DNA of 64,000 nucleotides. Origin: Psychroserpens sp. (GTDB taxonomy: Bacteria; Bacteroidota; Bacteroidia; Flavobacteriales; Flavobacteriaceae). Positions 46,364-54,041 of the stretch are shown here, piece after piece; position 1 is the stretch's first letter; each line of letters opens with the position of its first letter. The position numbers were made by a program, and so were the translations under genes. Location of the stretch: positions 682,001 to 746,000 of the forward strand of contig JAEPNY010000001.1 of assembly GCA_017643165.1 (NCBI GenBank). Direction: 5' to 3'. A model generated the notes under the pieces. It was not told the DNA's origin and made no database searches. It saw only the letters and a program-made list of their open reading frames with translations.

Positions 46364-46390
46364 CCTTTAACTGGGTAGGACTGTTAAAGG
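46364..46390 (+). promoter_or_regulatory. Hairpin in the ftsA-ftsZ spacer
   Basis: CCTTTAAC (46364-46371) pairs with GTTAAAGG (46383-46390) over an 11-base loop. No T-run follows, so it is not an ordinary terminator. It is the only clear structure in the 81-base gap, the largest break inside the dcw cluster, and might process the mRNA or stabilise the ftsZ transcript. Confidence 0.35.
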
Positions 46391-46430
46391 GATTTGGGGA
46401 AAATAAACTAAATATAGTAAACGTATTTTT

Positions 46431-48362
46431 ATGAGCAACAACAATGAGTTAGGCAGTATTGCATTTGATTTACCAAAAAACCAATCAAACGTCATCAAGG
46501 TGATTGGAGTTGGAGGCGGAGGTAGCAACGCCATTAATCACATGTTTTTACAAGGCATTAAAGGTGTTGACTTCGTCATTTGTAACACCGATGCACAAGC
46601 ACTACAGAATAGTGGTGTTCCAAACAAAATTCAATTAGGTGTCAATCTAACCGAAGGACTTGGCGCAGGTGCCAATCCTGAAGTAGGTGAAGAGGCAGCT
46701 GTCGAAAGTCTTGAAGACTTGAGACGTATGCTAGATACCAATACCAAAATGGTATTTATTACCGCTGGTATGGGTGGAGGAACCGGAACCGGGGCCGCAC
46801 CGATAATTGCTAAACTTGCTAAAGAATTAGACATCTTAACGGTTGGAATTGTAACCATGCCGTTCCAGTTTGAAGGTCGTACAAGAAATGAACAAGCACA
46901 ACGAGGTGTTGAGAATTTACGTGCTCATGTAGATTCATTGATCGTGATCAACAACAATAAACTGAGAGAAGTCTATGGTAACTTAGGATTTAAAGCAGGA
47001 TTCTCTAAAGCTGATGAAGTGCTATCTACAGCTTCAAGAGGAATCGCTGAGGTTATAACACACCATTACACGCAAAATATAGATTTAAGAGATGCAAAAA
47101 CCGTTCTAAAAGATAGCGGAACTGCTATTATGGGCTCTGCATCTGCTTCAGGGAACAATCGTGCACAAGAAGCAATAATGAAAGCCCTAGATTCACCATT
47201 ATTAAATGATAATAAAATTACTGGAGCTAAGAATGTATTGTTGTTAATTGTTTCTGGTTCTCAAGAAATTACAATTGATGAAATTGGAGAAATTAATGAT
47301 CATATTCAAACGGAAGCTGGTCATAGTGCCAATATTATTATGGGTGTTGGTGAAGATGAGTCACTAGATGAATCAATTTCTGTTACAATAATTGCAACGG
47401 GCTTTGATATTGATCAACAACATGAAATTTCAAATACCGAACAGAAAAAAGTGATACATGCACTTGAAGATGATAGAAATGATGACGTTCGTGTAACTGA
47501 AAATGATCCAGCAATTATTACTCCAGATATTGTTTTAGAAGATCAAAAAGAGACGAACCCAGAAATTGTGGTTCATACGTTAATTGATGATGAAGCAGAT
47601 ACTGAAGACATAGTCAATACGACTGAAACCGAATTGATTGCAACGACAGATATTATTAAGAATATCAATGTGGTATACGAGGAAGTATTAGATCACAAAG
47701 TCGAGGAAGATGATTTTGTTATCACACCAATTAAGGAAGAGGTTGTTGAGAATATTGAAGTTGTAGAGGAGGAACAAATAACCTTAACCTTTGACTTGCC
47801 ACTATCGGCAACAACGAATGATGAAGATGAATCAACCGAATCTAAAACCATCTTTACATTAGATGAAGAGGTTAAGGATATGGAAGTCAAGGAACACGTT
47901 GAAATTATTCCTGTTACTGAGGCCAATGAGGAAGGTGAAAAGCGTTATGCTTTAGATGATTTTATGACTTATGAGTCGGCTATGAATGAGAACGAAACTC
48001 AAGTTAAACAACAAATTGAAATTGACGAAGAGGTCGTTTTTGAGAAGAAAGTAATTGAGTCAGAAACTGAAGAAGAAGAGGTTTGTGAGGAGATTGATCC
48101 AATGAACAGTCCTATTTCAGAATTATTAAAAGAGCGTGCTGATGAGCGCAGACGTAAGATGAAAGATTTCAATTACAAGTTTAATAATGCTAAGATCGAT
48201 GAAATTGAAAAAGAACCTGCATATAAAAGACAAGGTGTGAATTTGGAGGATGCACAGCATTCATCAGAAACCAATGCATCACGCACTTCGGTTACAACTG
48301 ATGACAACGATGACATTCAATTGAGAAGTAACAATTCATTTTTACACGACAACGTAGATTAA
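46431..48362 (+). CDS. ftsZ: Division GTPase FtsZ with a very long acidic tail
   Basis: FtsZ polymerises into the Z ring. Residues 1-325 are the tubulin-like core with VGGGGSNAINHM (about 27-38), the GTP signature GGGTGTGAAP (about 114-123) and the T7 region. The remaining 318 residues are a low-complexity linker rich in Glu, Asp, Val and Thr, followed by a conserved basic segment (SELLKERADERRRKMKDFNYKF, about 560-585) and the end IQLRSNNSFLHDNVD. E. coli FtsZ is 383 aa, so the linker here is several times longer. Long tails occur in Bacteroidota. It is followed by a strong terminator. Confidence 0.95.
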   Translation: MSNNNELGSIAFDLPKNQSNVIKVIGVGGGGSNAINHMFLQGIKGVDFVICNTDAQALQNSGVPNKIQLGVNLTEGLGAGANPEVGEEAAVESLEDLRRMLDTNTKMVFITAGMGGGTGTGAAPIIAKLAKELDILTVGIVTMPFQFEGRTRNEQAQRGVENLRAHVDSLIVINNNKLREVYGNLGFKAGFSKADEVLSTASRGIAEVITHHYTQNIDLRDAKTVLKDSGTAIMGSASASGNNRAQEAIMKALDSPLLNDNKITGAKNVLLLIVSGSQEITIDEIGEINDHIQTEAGHSANIIMGVGEDESLDESISVTIIATGFDIDQQHEISNTEQKKVIHALEDDRNDDVRVTENDPAIITPDIVLEDQKETNPEIVVHTLIDDEADTEDIVNTTETELIATTDIIKNINVVYEEVLDHKVEEDDFVITPIKEEVVENIEVVEEEQITLTFDLPLSATTNDEDESTESKTIFTLDEEVKDMEVKEHVEIIPVTEANEEGEKRYALDDFMTYESAMNENETQVKQQIEIDEEVVFEKKVIESETEEEEVCEEIDPMNSPISELLKERADERRRKMKDFNYKFNNAKIDEIEKEPAYKRQGVNLEDAQHSSETNASRTSVTTDDNDDIQLRSNNSFLHDNVD

Positions 48363-48395
48363 TAGCAAATTTAGTTTAGTGTTTCACACTTTGTT

Positions 48396-48432
48396 AAACC
48401 CGAAAAGCTGAAATAGTCTTTTCGGGTTTTTT
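48396..48432 (+). terminator. Terminator of the dcw cluster after ftsZ
   Basis: A perfect 12-bp stem (48396-48407 with 48418-48429), a 10-base loop and a run of T close the cluster 34 bases after the ftsZ stop. It also shows that the upstream ATG at 48434 is not the natural start of the next gene. Confidence 0.85.
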
Positions 48433-48480
48433 TATGAATGAATCCTTATCGGGATGGTCTTATAAATCATTCACTTTTTA

Positions 48481-48488
48481 TATCTTCG
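48481..48488 (+). promoter_or_regulatory. -7-like element TATCTTCG of yqeY
   Basis: TATCTTCG fits TAnnTTTG with one mismatch and lies 24 bases before the ATG at 48512, between the dcw terminator and the gene. Weak support by sequence alone. Confidence 0.4.
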
Positions 48489-48511
48489 TACTCTTAATAA
48501 AGTTCAGAATT

Positions 48512-48964
48512 ATGAGTTTACAAACCGAAATAATGACGGCCTTAAAAACGGCAATGAAGGAGAAAGATCAAGTCGCCTTAGAGGCATTAAGAGCAGTAAA
48601 ATCTGCCATCTTACTTGCGAAAACAGCTAAAGGAGGTGGTGCTGAATTATCTGAAGAAGAGGAGCTTAAAATACTTCAGAAATTAGTAAAGCAAAGAAAA
48701 GATAGTGCTGCAATTTATTTGGATCAAGATCGAAAGGATTTAGCATTACCCGAAATAGATCAAGCTGAAGTTATCAGTCAGTTTTTACCTGAAGCTTTGT
48801 CTGAAGAGGAAATCGAAGCAGTAGTGATCTCAACCATTGATCATATAGGAGCTGAAGGTATGAAGGATATGGGTAAAGTCATGGGAATTGTGAATAAAGA
48901 ACTCGCAGGTAAAGCAGATGGTAAGACAATATCAACCATCGTCAAAGCTAAATTAATGTCATAA
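48512..48964 (+). CDS. yqeY: GatB/YqeY domain protein
   Basis: The 150-aa protein is the free-standing YqeY form of the C-terminal GatB domain, a helical tRNA-interacting fold whose cellular job is not settled. Typical features are MTALKTAMKEKDQVALEALRAVKSAI, EEEELKILQKLVKQRKDSAAIY and GAEGMKDMGKVMGIVNKEL. I start it at 48512 because the upstream part to 48434 overlaps the dcw terminator tail and adds an unrelated hydrophobic stretch. It follows ftsZ in many Bacteroidota. tRNA-Arg begins 2 bases after its stop. Confidence 0.9.
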   Translation: MSLQTEIMTALKTAMKEKDQVALEALRAVKSAILLAKTAKGGGAELSEEEELKILQKLVKQRKDSAAIYLDQDRKDLALPEIDQAEVISQFLPEALSEEEIEAVVISTIDHIGAEGMKDMGKVMGIVNKELAGKADGKTISTIVKAKLMS

Positions 48965-48966
48965 TT

Positions 48967-49040
48967 GGCCACGTAGCTCAGCTGAATAGAGCACTGGATT
49001 TCGGCTCCAGCGGTCGTAGGTTTGAATCCTACCGTGGTCA
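48967..49040 (+). tRNA. tRNA-Arg (anticodon TCG)
   Basis: The 74-nt sequence folds as a full cloverleaf. The acceptor GGCCACG pairs with CGTGGTC (one G-T pair) with discriminator A, the anticodon stem CTGGA/TCCAG encloses TTTCGGC with anticodon TCG, and the T arm TAGGTTTGAATCCTA is present. It reads CGA arginine codons. CCA is not encoded. It is only 2 bases from the yqeY stop, so it is probably cut from the yqeY transcript and ended by the terminator at 49052. Confidence 0.93.
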
Positions 49041-49051
49041 CTTAATATTGT

Positions 49052-49088
49052 GCCCTATATGCTTTTAAATGTATATAGGGCTTTTTTT
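49052..49088 (+). terminator. Terminator after tRNA-Arg
   Basis: GCCCTATAT (49052-49060) pairs with ATATAGGGC (49073-49081), with a 12-base loop and seven T behind. It ends the yqeY-tRNA-Arg unit before the converging LysR gene. Confidence 0.85.
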
Positions 49089-49119
49089 ATCCATACGTTC
49101 GACTCGGCTTTAACAAGCA

Positions 49120-50043
49120 TTAGTAGTTTTCAAACCAGTCGAAATGCGATTTCATAATGTTGTCTTTATTGTTTTCAATGTATTGTACGAAATGTTTCGC
49201 AACGGTGGATAAGTTCTTTGAACTTAACCAAATGAGATTCCAATTTGTTGATAACGGAAGACCCTTAACAGGAATTACTTGTAGATCGCCATTATTTAGT
49301 TCGTTCTTAATGCCTATAAGCGGCATTATCGAGTAACCAAGACCTGCAATTACCGCTTGCTTTAGTGCTTCATTGGATTTAAGTTCCATTTTCTTATAAG
49401 TAGAAATCTTGTTGGATGCAACGAAATACTCCATTTGTTTACGAGTAGCCGAGCCATCTTCTCTATAGATAAGTGGGAGTTGTTCGATGGCTTTAATACT
49501 GAGATGTTTTCCTGTATGTTTATGCTGCTTACCACCTACGAAATAAAGCTTATTATCCATGAGCTGGATACGATTTATTTTAAGATGTTTTGGGATGGTT
49601 GAAACCATTGCAAAATCAACTTCATTATTTTCCAAAGATCGCACGACTTCCGCTTTATTAGTAACATCCATAACGAGATCTACACCTTTATGTTCATTCA
49701 TGAAATCGGTTAAAAAATAGGGAATCACATATTTCGCTGTGGAAACTATAGCGATTTTGAATTTACCAGCTAATTCTCCCTGAAATGATAGTGCTTTATA
49801 ATTAATAGCATTGACTTCATTCAAGATCTTTTGAACCGCTAATGCGATTTCTTCACCAAATTCTGTAATGTATAATTTACGACCTACAACCTCGAAAAGC
49901 GGAATTTGAAATTGATCCTGAAATTTTTTGAGCTGTATCGAGACTGCTGGTTGTGTCAAGAATAATTCTTCAGAGGCCTTAGTAACACTCTTAAATTCAC
50001 ATACTTTCTGAAAAATCTCTAATTGGTGTAAAGTATAATGCAT
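49120..50043 (-). CDS. LysR-type transcriptional regulator
   Basis: The 307-aa regulator has the N-terminal winged helix (residues 1-60: LHQLEIFQKVCEFKSVTKASEELFLTQPAVSIQLKKFQ) and the two-lobed co-inducer domain (about 90-295). It is divergent from the small membrane protein and the SbtA-like bicarbonate permease, the usual arrangement of a LysR regulator with its target. In cyanobacteria LysR proteins (CmpR, CcmR) control inorganic carbon uptake, so control of the permease is likely. Its ligand cannot be inferred. The shared 89-base control region contains two AT-rich palindromes. Confidence 0.9.
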   Translation of the reverse strand: MHYTLHQLEIFQKVCEFKSVTKASEELFLTQPAVSIQLKKFQDQFQIPLFEVVGRKLYITEFGEEIALAVQKILNEVNAINYKALSFQGELAGKFKIAIVSTAKYVIPYFLTDFMNEHKGVDLVMDVTNKAEVVRSLENNEVDFAMVSTIPKHLKINRIQLMDNKLYFVGGKQHKHTGKHLSIKAIEQLPLIYREDGSATRKQMEYFVASNKISTYKKMELKSNEALKQAVIAGLGYSIMPLIGIKNELNNGDLQVIPVKGLPLSTNWNLIWLSSKNLSTVAKHFVQYIENNKDNIMKSHFDWFENY

Positions 50044-50057
50044 AATTATTATTTATG

Positions 50058-50096
50058 TTTATTATAATAAAAATAAATAAAAATATATGAAATATA
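50058..50096. promoter_or_regulatory. Palindromes in the LysR/SbtA divergent region
   Basis: TTTATTATAATAAA (50058-50071) is a perfect palindrome. TATATGAAATATA (50084-50096) is an inverted repeat of the form T-N11-A expected for LysR binding. Both lie between the divergent starts. The region is so AT-rich that chance symmetry is possible. Confidence 0.4.
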
Positions 50097-50132
50097 CCTA
50101 AGATATTTGCAAAAATATTTAATACTAAAGTT

Positions 50133-50378
50133 ATGAGTGATTTTATAATCAGTAGTCAAAAGGAGTCAAAACCAGAATCGATCACATTGACATATAAGGT
50201 TCAAATTGGTAAACGATTTTTAGATAATTTAAAATTAGTTTTGTTGACTGCATTTCTTGGATTAGCAATATTCATGTCGATTAGTCATAATAATTTAATG
50301 CTCAATGAACTGCTGATTGCTAGTGGAATCATTCTTATGGTTTTTATTGGTCATCACCTTTCTAAGGTAAATAAATGA
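50133..50378 (+). CDS. Small two-span membrane protein beside the bicarbonate permease
   Basis: The 81-aa product has a polar N-terminus of about 30 residues and two hydrophobic segments (about 34-51 and 57-75). No family was recognised. It lies between the divergent LysR gene and the permease, 41 bases before the latter, so it is probably co-regulated. A role as a small partner of the permease is conceivable: cyanobacterial SbtA has a small regulatory partner, SbtB, but this protein does not resemble SbtB, which is soluble and PII-like. Confidence 0.6.
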   Translation: MSDFIISSQKESKPESITLTYKVQIGKRFLDNLKLVLLTAFLGLAIFMSISHNNLMLNELLIASGIILMVFIGHHLSKVNK

Positions 50379-50419
50379 CCTCTGAGAATACAATTTATTT
50401 TCGCTTTATATAGTATTTT

Positions 50420-51385
50420 ATGGATTTACATCTAATTATAGACAATTTAACCAATCCGGCTTTATTGTTCTTTTTCCTGGGAATTTTTGCAGTTCAATTT
50501 AAAAGTGACTTAGCAATACCAGAGTCCTCTTCAAAGTTTATTTCGTTTTACCTGTTATTGTCTATCGGATTTAAGGGCGGACAAGAACTATCTCATAGTG
50601 AGTTTGATATGGAGATTGTATGGTCATTGCTGTTTGGAGTGCTTTTGGCAATAGTGATTCCGGTATATACCTATTTCATATTAAGACGAAAGTTTAGCGT
50701 AGAAAATGCGGGTGCTATTGCAGCAGCCTATGGTTCGGTGAGTGCCGTGACATTCGTAACAACGATCTCGTTTTTAGAATTGGAACAAATTGCATTCAAT
50801 GGACATATGGTTGCCGTCATGGCATTAATGGAGGCGCCATCTATTATGATTGGTTTATTACTAATGACCTACTATAAAAAATCATCAAATGCGGATAATG
50901 TGCCTATAAAAAAAGTGCTCCATCATGCGCTTACCAATGGTAGTGTTTTACTAATTATTGGAAGTTTATGCATTGGATTTATGGCTAATGACGCACAGGC
51001 TGAAGGGATCAAACCATTTACTACAGATATATTTAAAGGATTCTTAGCTGTATTCCTTCTTGATATGGGTATCACCAGCGGGCGAAAGCTATCAGAGTTC
51101 GTTAAAAAAGGGTGGTTCGCATTGATTTTTGCAATAGTCATCCCGATAATTAATGGATCGGTTGTGGCGATATTAAGCGGTATTATTACACAAAGCGCAG
51201 GAAACCGTTTATTGTTCGCAATCTTGGCGGCAAGTGCTTCTTACATTGCAGTGCCGGCAGCGATGAAAATAGCGGCACCTAAAGCAAGTCCAAGTTTATA
51301 CATACCAATGGCATTGGCTATAACCTTTCCGTTTAATATAACACTTGGAATACCACTTTATCTATGCATTATAAATTTATCATAA
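50420..51385 (+). CDS. SbtA-like sodium-dependent bicarbonate permease
   Basis: The 321-aa protein belongs to the SbtA family (formerly DUF897), single-component bicarbonate transporters driven by sodium in cyanobacteria. About ten hydrophobic segments form two halves. Family-like stretches include LLLSIGFKGGQELS (about 46-59), AAAYGSVSAVTFVT (about 104-117) and ILAASASYIAVPAAMKIAAPKASPSLYIPMALA near the end. In a heterotroph it would feed carboxylation reactions that refill central metabolism. No SbtB (PII-like) gene or carbonic anhydrase is in the window. The LysR gene opposite is the likely regulator. Confidence 0.82.
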   Translation: MDLHLIIDNLTNPALLFFFLGIFAVQFKSDLAIPESSSKFISFYLLLSIGFKGGQELSHSEFDMEIVWSLLFGVLLAIVIPVYTYFILRRKFSVENAGAIAAAYGSVSAVTFVTTISFLELEQIAFNGHMVAVMALMEAPSIMIGLLLMTYYKKSSNADNVPIKKVLHHALTNGSVLLIIGSLCIGFMANDAQAEGIKPFTTDIFKGFLAVFLLDMGITSGRKLSEFVKKGWFALIFAIVIPIINGSVVAILSGIITQSAGNRLLFAILAASASYIAVPAAMKIAAPKASPSLYIPMALAITFPFNITLGIPLYLCIINLS

Positions 51386-51441
51386 ATAAAATTAATACAT
51401 GTCATTAATAATATAAATAAAAATTAATTACAAATAAATTG

Positions 51442-51449
51442 CAACTTTG
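51442..51449 (+). promoter_or_regulatory. -7-like element CAACTTTG before the 99-aa gene
   Basis: CAACTTTG followed by CAAA resembles TAnnTTTG with one mismatch, 20 bases before the ATG at 51469. It would give a very short leader. Confidence 0.4.
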
Positions 51450-51468
51450 CAAATAAAAATCGTTCAAT

Positions 51469-51768
51469 ATGGAAATCGCAAATGACGTAATAACAGATCA
51501 AAAGATTAACTTAATAGATGGTACTTACACGCCTTCTGAAGCTGCTCACATTGTAAATTCAGTACTAAAGGTTAAAATTAACTTCCATAAACTACATCGC
51601 TTATCGATTCAAGAAGGAAATGAATTGGATGAGTGTAAAATGGACAGTGGTCGAATCAAAGAGTTAATTGATGAGCAGGAAATTTCAAAAGCATTTTTCT
51701 CTCAAGCAAGATTAAAAGGAAAGAAACTCAAAATGAGTAGTATCATTCATATAGAAATAGAGGACTAA
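51469..51768 (+). CDS. Unknown small soluble protein
   Basis: The 99-aa protein has no signal peptide or membrane segment. Helical segments (TPSEAAHIVNSVLKVKINFHKLHRLSIQEGN and GRIKELIDEQEISKAFFSQARLKGKK) and a final beta strand (SIIHIEIED) are predicted by eye. The region from residue 22 could be a helix-turn-helix, but I cannot assign a family. It lies between the bicarbonate permease and a terminator, with its own promoter-like sequence. I name no function. Confidence 0.6.
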   Translation: MEIANDVITDQKINLIDGTYTPSEAAHIVNSVLKVKINFHKLHRLSIQEGNELDECKMDSGRIKELIDEQEISKAFFSQARLKGKKLKMSSIIHIEIED

Positions 51769-51801
51769 GGTATACCTTAAATATCGTCCTTGTTAGTAAC
51801 C

Positions 51802-51849
51802 AATCCTAGATGCTGAGTGTACTTATACATTTTGCGTCTAGGATTTTTT
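51802..51849 (+). terminator. Terminator overlapping the leader of the MtfA-like gene
   Basis: AATCCTAGATGC (51802-51813) pairs with GCGTCTAGGATT (51834-51845), twelve pairs including one G-T, over a 20-base loop, and T residues run to 51849. The next possible start codon (TTG 51852) is only 3 bases beyond. Confidence 0.75.
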
Positions 51850-51851
51850 AG

Positions 51852-52736
51852 TTGCTTTTAGGAAAATTATTACACCCGAATCTGTTGGACGATAACGCCT
51901 TACCTTCTCATTTTCTAGTTGATGTTTTCATCATTCTAATCATCAGTTCATTATCGGTTTTTGTGCTTTATAAGGTGTTTCAATTTCTAGAAATGGCGTT
52001 TGTAGAGTATGTCAATAAAAAGTTATTTTATAATCACTTTTATCTATTCAGAAAAAAGCTCACCTCTCAGCAGCTAGAAATCTTAAGAAACGAATTTAGT
52101 TTCTATCGTAAATTGGATCAAATACATAAATCCAATTTCGAACATCGGATGGCTCGCGTTATAAATCGTCTCGAATTCATTGGAAAGGACATCGCAATTT
52201 CGGATGAAATGAAAATCGTGATTGCGGCAACACAAGTCAAATTAACCTTTGGGCTAAGAGATTTCCTCATCAAATCTGTTGATCGCATAATTATTTATCC
52301 CGAAGAATTTTATTCGCAAACAAATAAGACCTATCACAAAGGGGAGTTTAATTTAGGATATAAGGCCTTAGTTTTTTCATGGAATGATGTAGTACATGGC
52401 TATCATATTGAAGATGATAATTTAAATCTTGCCGTGCACGAATTCACACATGCTATACATTTTTATTATATGCGTGTGAGGCGCTACAGTACCAGTGCTG
52501 CCATATTTTTAGATGTCTATGTTGAATTAACTAATATGTTAGATAGAAATGCAAAACTTAAATCAGAATTAGTGCGCTCTAAATTTTTAAGAGATTACGC
52601 TTACACCAATCAGTTCGAATTTTTGTCTGTCATATTAGAGACATTTATTGAGTCTCCAGAACAGTTTAAATTACAATTTCCAGAAATTTACGAAAAGGTC
52701 AAAACCATGCTAAATTTCAACTTTGCTGGTTATTAA
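51852..52736 (+). CDS. MtfA-like zinc-dependent peptidase (M90)
   Basis: The protein contains the zinc motif HEFTH (HExxH, within LNLAVHEFTHAIHFYYMRVRR, about residues 198-202) and a later Glu in the helix EFLSVILETFIESPEQF. It follows the MtfA/DUF980 pattern, with the upstream segment IIYPEEFYSQ typical of the family. MtfA is a peptidase titrated by the regulator Mlc in E. coli. An N-terminal hydrophobic segment (about 24-45) is an added membrane anchor. Start is uncertain: TTG 51852 gives 294 aa but follows directly on a terminator T-run, and a true start slightly downstream is possible. Confidence 0.75.
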   Translation: MLLGKLLHPNLLDDNALPSHFLVDVFIILIISSLSVFVLYKVFQFLEMAFVEYVNKKLFYNHFYLFRKKLTSQQLEILRNEFSFYRKLDQIHKSNFEHRMARVINRLEFIGKDIAISDEMKIVIAATQVKLTFGLRDFLIKSVDRIIIYPEEFYSQTNKTYHKGEFNLGYKALVFSWNDVVHGYHIEDDNLNLAVHEFTHAIHFYYMRVRRYSTSAAIFLDVYVELTNMLDRNAKLKSELVRSKFLRDYAYTNQFEFLSVILETFIESPEQFKLQFPEIYEKVKTMLNFNFAGY

Positions 52737-52850
52737 TTCTCATTTTGAGACTTATTGAAACTCTGTATTTCGCTTTTAAGCCTTGTTAAAATATTGTATC
52801 ATTGTAGTATATAAAAGAAGTACTACTTTACTTCAAGAATTGACCATTTT

Positions 52851-54041
52851 ATGAGTGTTTCACTTAGTCTTATAGGACGATCTGCAAAATTATTTACTGA
52901 TGACATACAAGCGCATGAGAATGAGTTGTATCGTGTTGTTTCCAATTCCACATTCTTGGTTTTGGGAGGTGCGGGATCTATAGGTCAGGCTGTTGTCAAA
53001 GAAATCTTTAAACGAGAGCCTCTTAAATTACATGTGGTTGATATCAGCGAGAATAATATGGTAGAGTTGGTACGTGATATTCGGAGTTCATTTGGTTACA
53101 TCAAAGGTGATTTTCAAACGTTTGCACTTGATATTGGCTCTTCAGAGTATGACGCTTTTATCAATTCAGACGGTCAGTATGATTATGTGTTTAATCTTTC
53201 GGCGTTAAAACATGTGCGCAGTGAAAAAGATCCTTTTACATTGATGCGTATGATCAATGTAAACATCTATAATACCGATAAAACAATTGAACAGTCTATA
53301 CGAAATAATGCTAAAAAGTATTTTTGCGTATCAACAGATAAAGCTGCTAATCCGGTTAATATGATGGGTGCTTCCAAACGTATAATGGAAATGTTCCTAA
53401 TGAGACGCAGTAAAGAGATTTCCATTTCTACAGCTCGATTCGCAAATGTTGCGTTTTCAGATGGGTCACTATTACACGGATTTAACCAACGAATACAAAA
53501 GCGACAGCCTATTGTTGCTCCAAATGATATAAAACGCTATTTCGTAATTCCGCAGGAAGCTGGTGAGCTTTGCCTAAGCTCATGTCTGTTAGGTGAGAAT
53601 CGTGATATTTTCTTTCCTAAGTTAGATGAATCATTACATCTTATTTCTTTTGCGGATATCGCTGTGAAATATCTTCAGAATTTAGGTTACGAACCTTATT
53701 TATGTCAAACAGAGGATGAGGCGAGACAGGATATCGAATCACATATTGCTAATGGCAAGTGGCCTTGTTTATTTACAAAAAGTGACACCACAGGTGAAAA
53801 AGACTTTGAAGAATTCTTTACTGATTCGGAAACTTTAGATATGACTAGATTTAAAGGTATCGGTATTATTAAGAATGAACCAATTTATGATAATGATCAA
53901 CTCAATAGCTTTACGAATAAAATTAACGCTATGAAAACGGCACAATCATGGACTAAGCAACAATTGGTTGATCTTTTTCATGATATGATTCCTGATTTTG
54001 GTCATAAAGAAACAGGTAAATATCTAGATTCAAAGATGTAA
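52851..54041 (+). CDS. legB: UDP-GlcNAc 4,6-dehydratase, LegB type
   Basis: This enzyme starts nonulosonic acid synthesis by converting UDP-GlcNAc to the 4-keto-6-deoxy sugar. The 396-aa SDR protein has the nucleotide loop LVLGGAGSIGQAVVKEI (about 36-52), NLSALKHVRSEKDP, STDKAANPVNMMGASKR and ARFANVAFSDGS. In the active-site segment a Met stands where inverting PseB enzymes have Tyr (MMGASK instead of YGATK). The same substitution marks the WbpM/PglF retaining type, which fits LegB and the legionaminic rather than the pseudaminic path. It heads a seven-gene operon and overlaps legC by one base. Confidence 0.85.
   Translation: MSVSLSLIGRSAKLFTDDIQAHENELYRVVSNSTFLVLGGAGSIGQAVVKEIFKREPLKLHVVDISENNMVELVRDIRSSFGYIKGDFQTFALDIGSSEYDAFINSDGQYDYVFNLSALKHVRSEKDPFTLMRMINVNIYNTDKTIEQSIRNNAKKYFCVSTDKAANPVNMMGASKRIMEMFLMRRSKEISISTARFANVAFSDGSLLHGFNQRIQKRQPIVAPNDIKRYFVIPQEAGELCLSSCLLGENRDIFFPKLDESLHLISFADIAVKYLQNLGYEPYLCQTEDEARQDIESHIANGKWPCLFTKSDTTGEKDFEEFFTDSETLDMTRFKGIGIIKNEPIYDNDQLNSFTNKINAMKTAQSWTKQQLVDLFHDMIPDFGHKETGKYLDSKM

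Noticed and set aside
46631-46858. Minus-strand frames inside ftsZ and similar ones within other dcw genes
   Set aside because: They are low-complexity shadows of long conserved genes, without start context or family resemblance.
48841-49041. Minus-strand frame of 66 codons over tRNA-Arg
   Set aside because: Begins as antisense translation of the tRNA and continues as shadow of yqeY.
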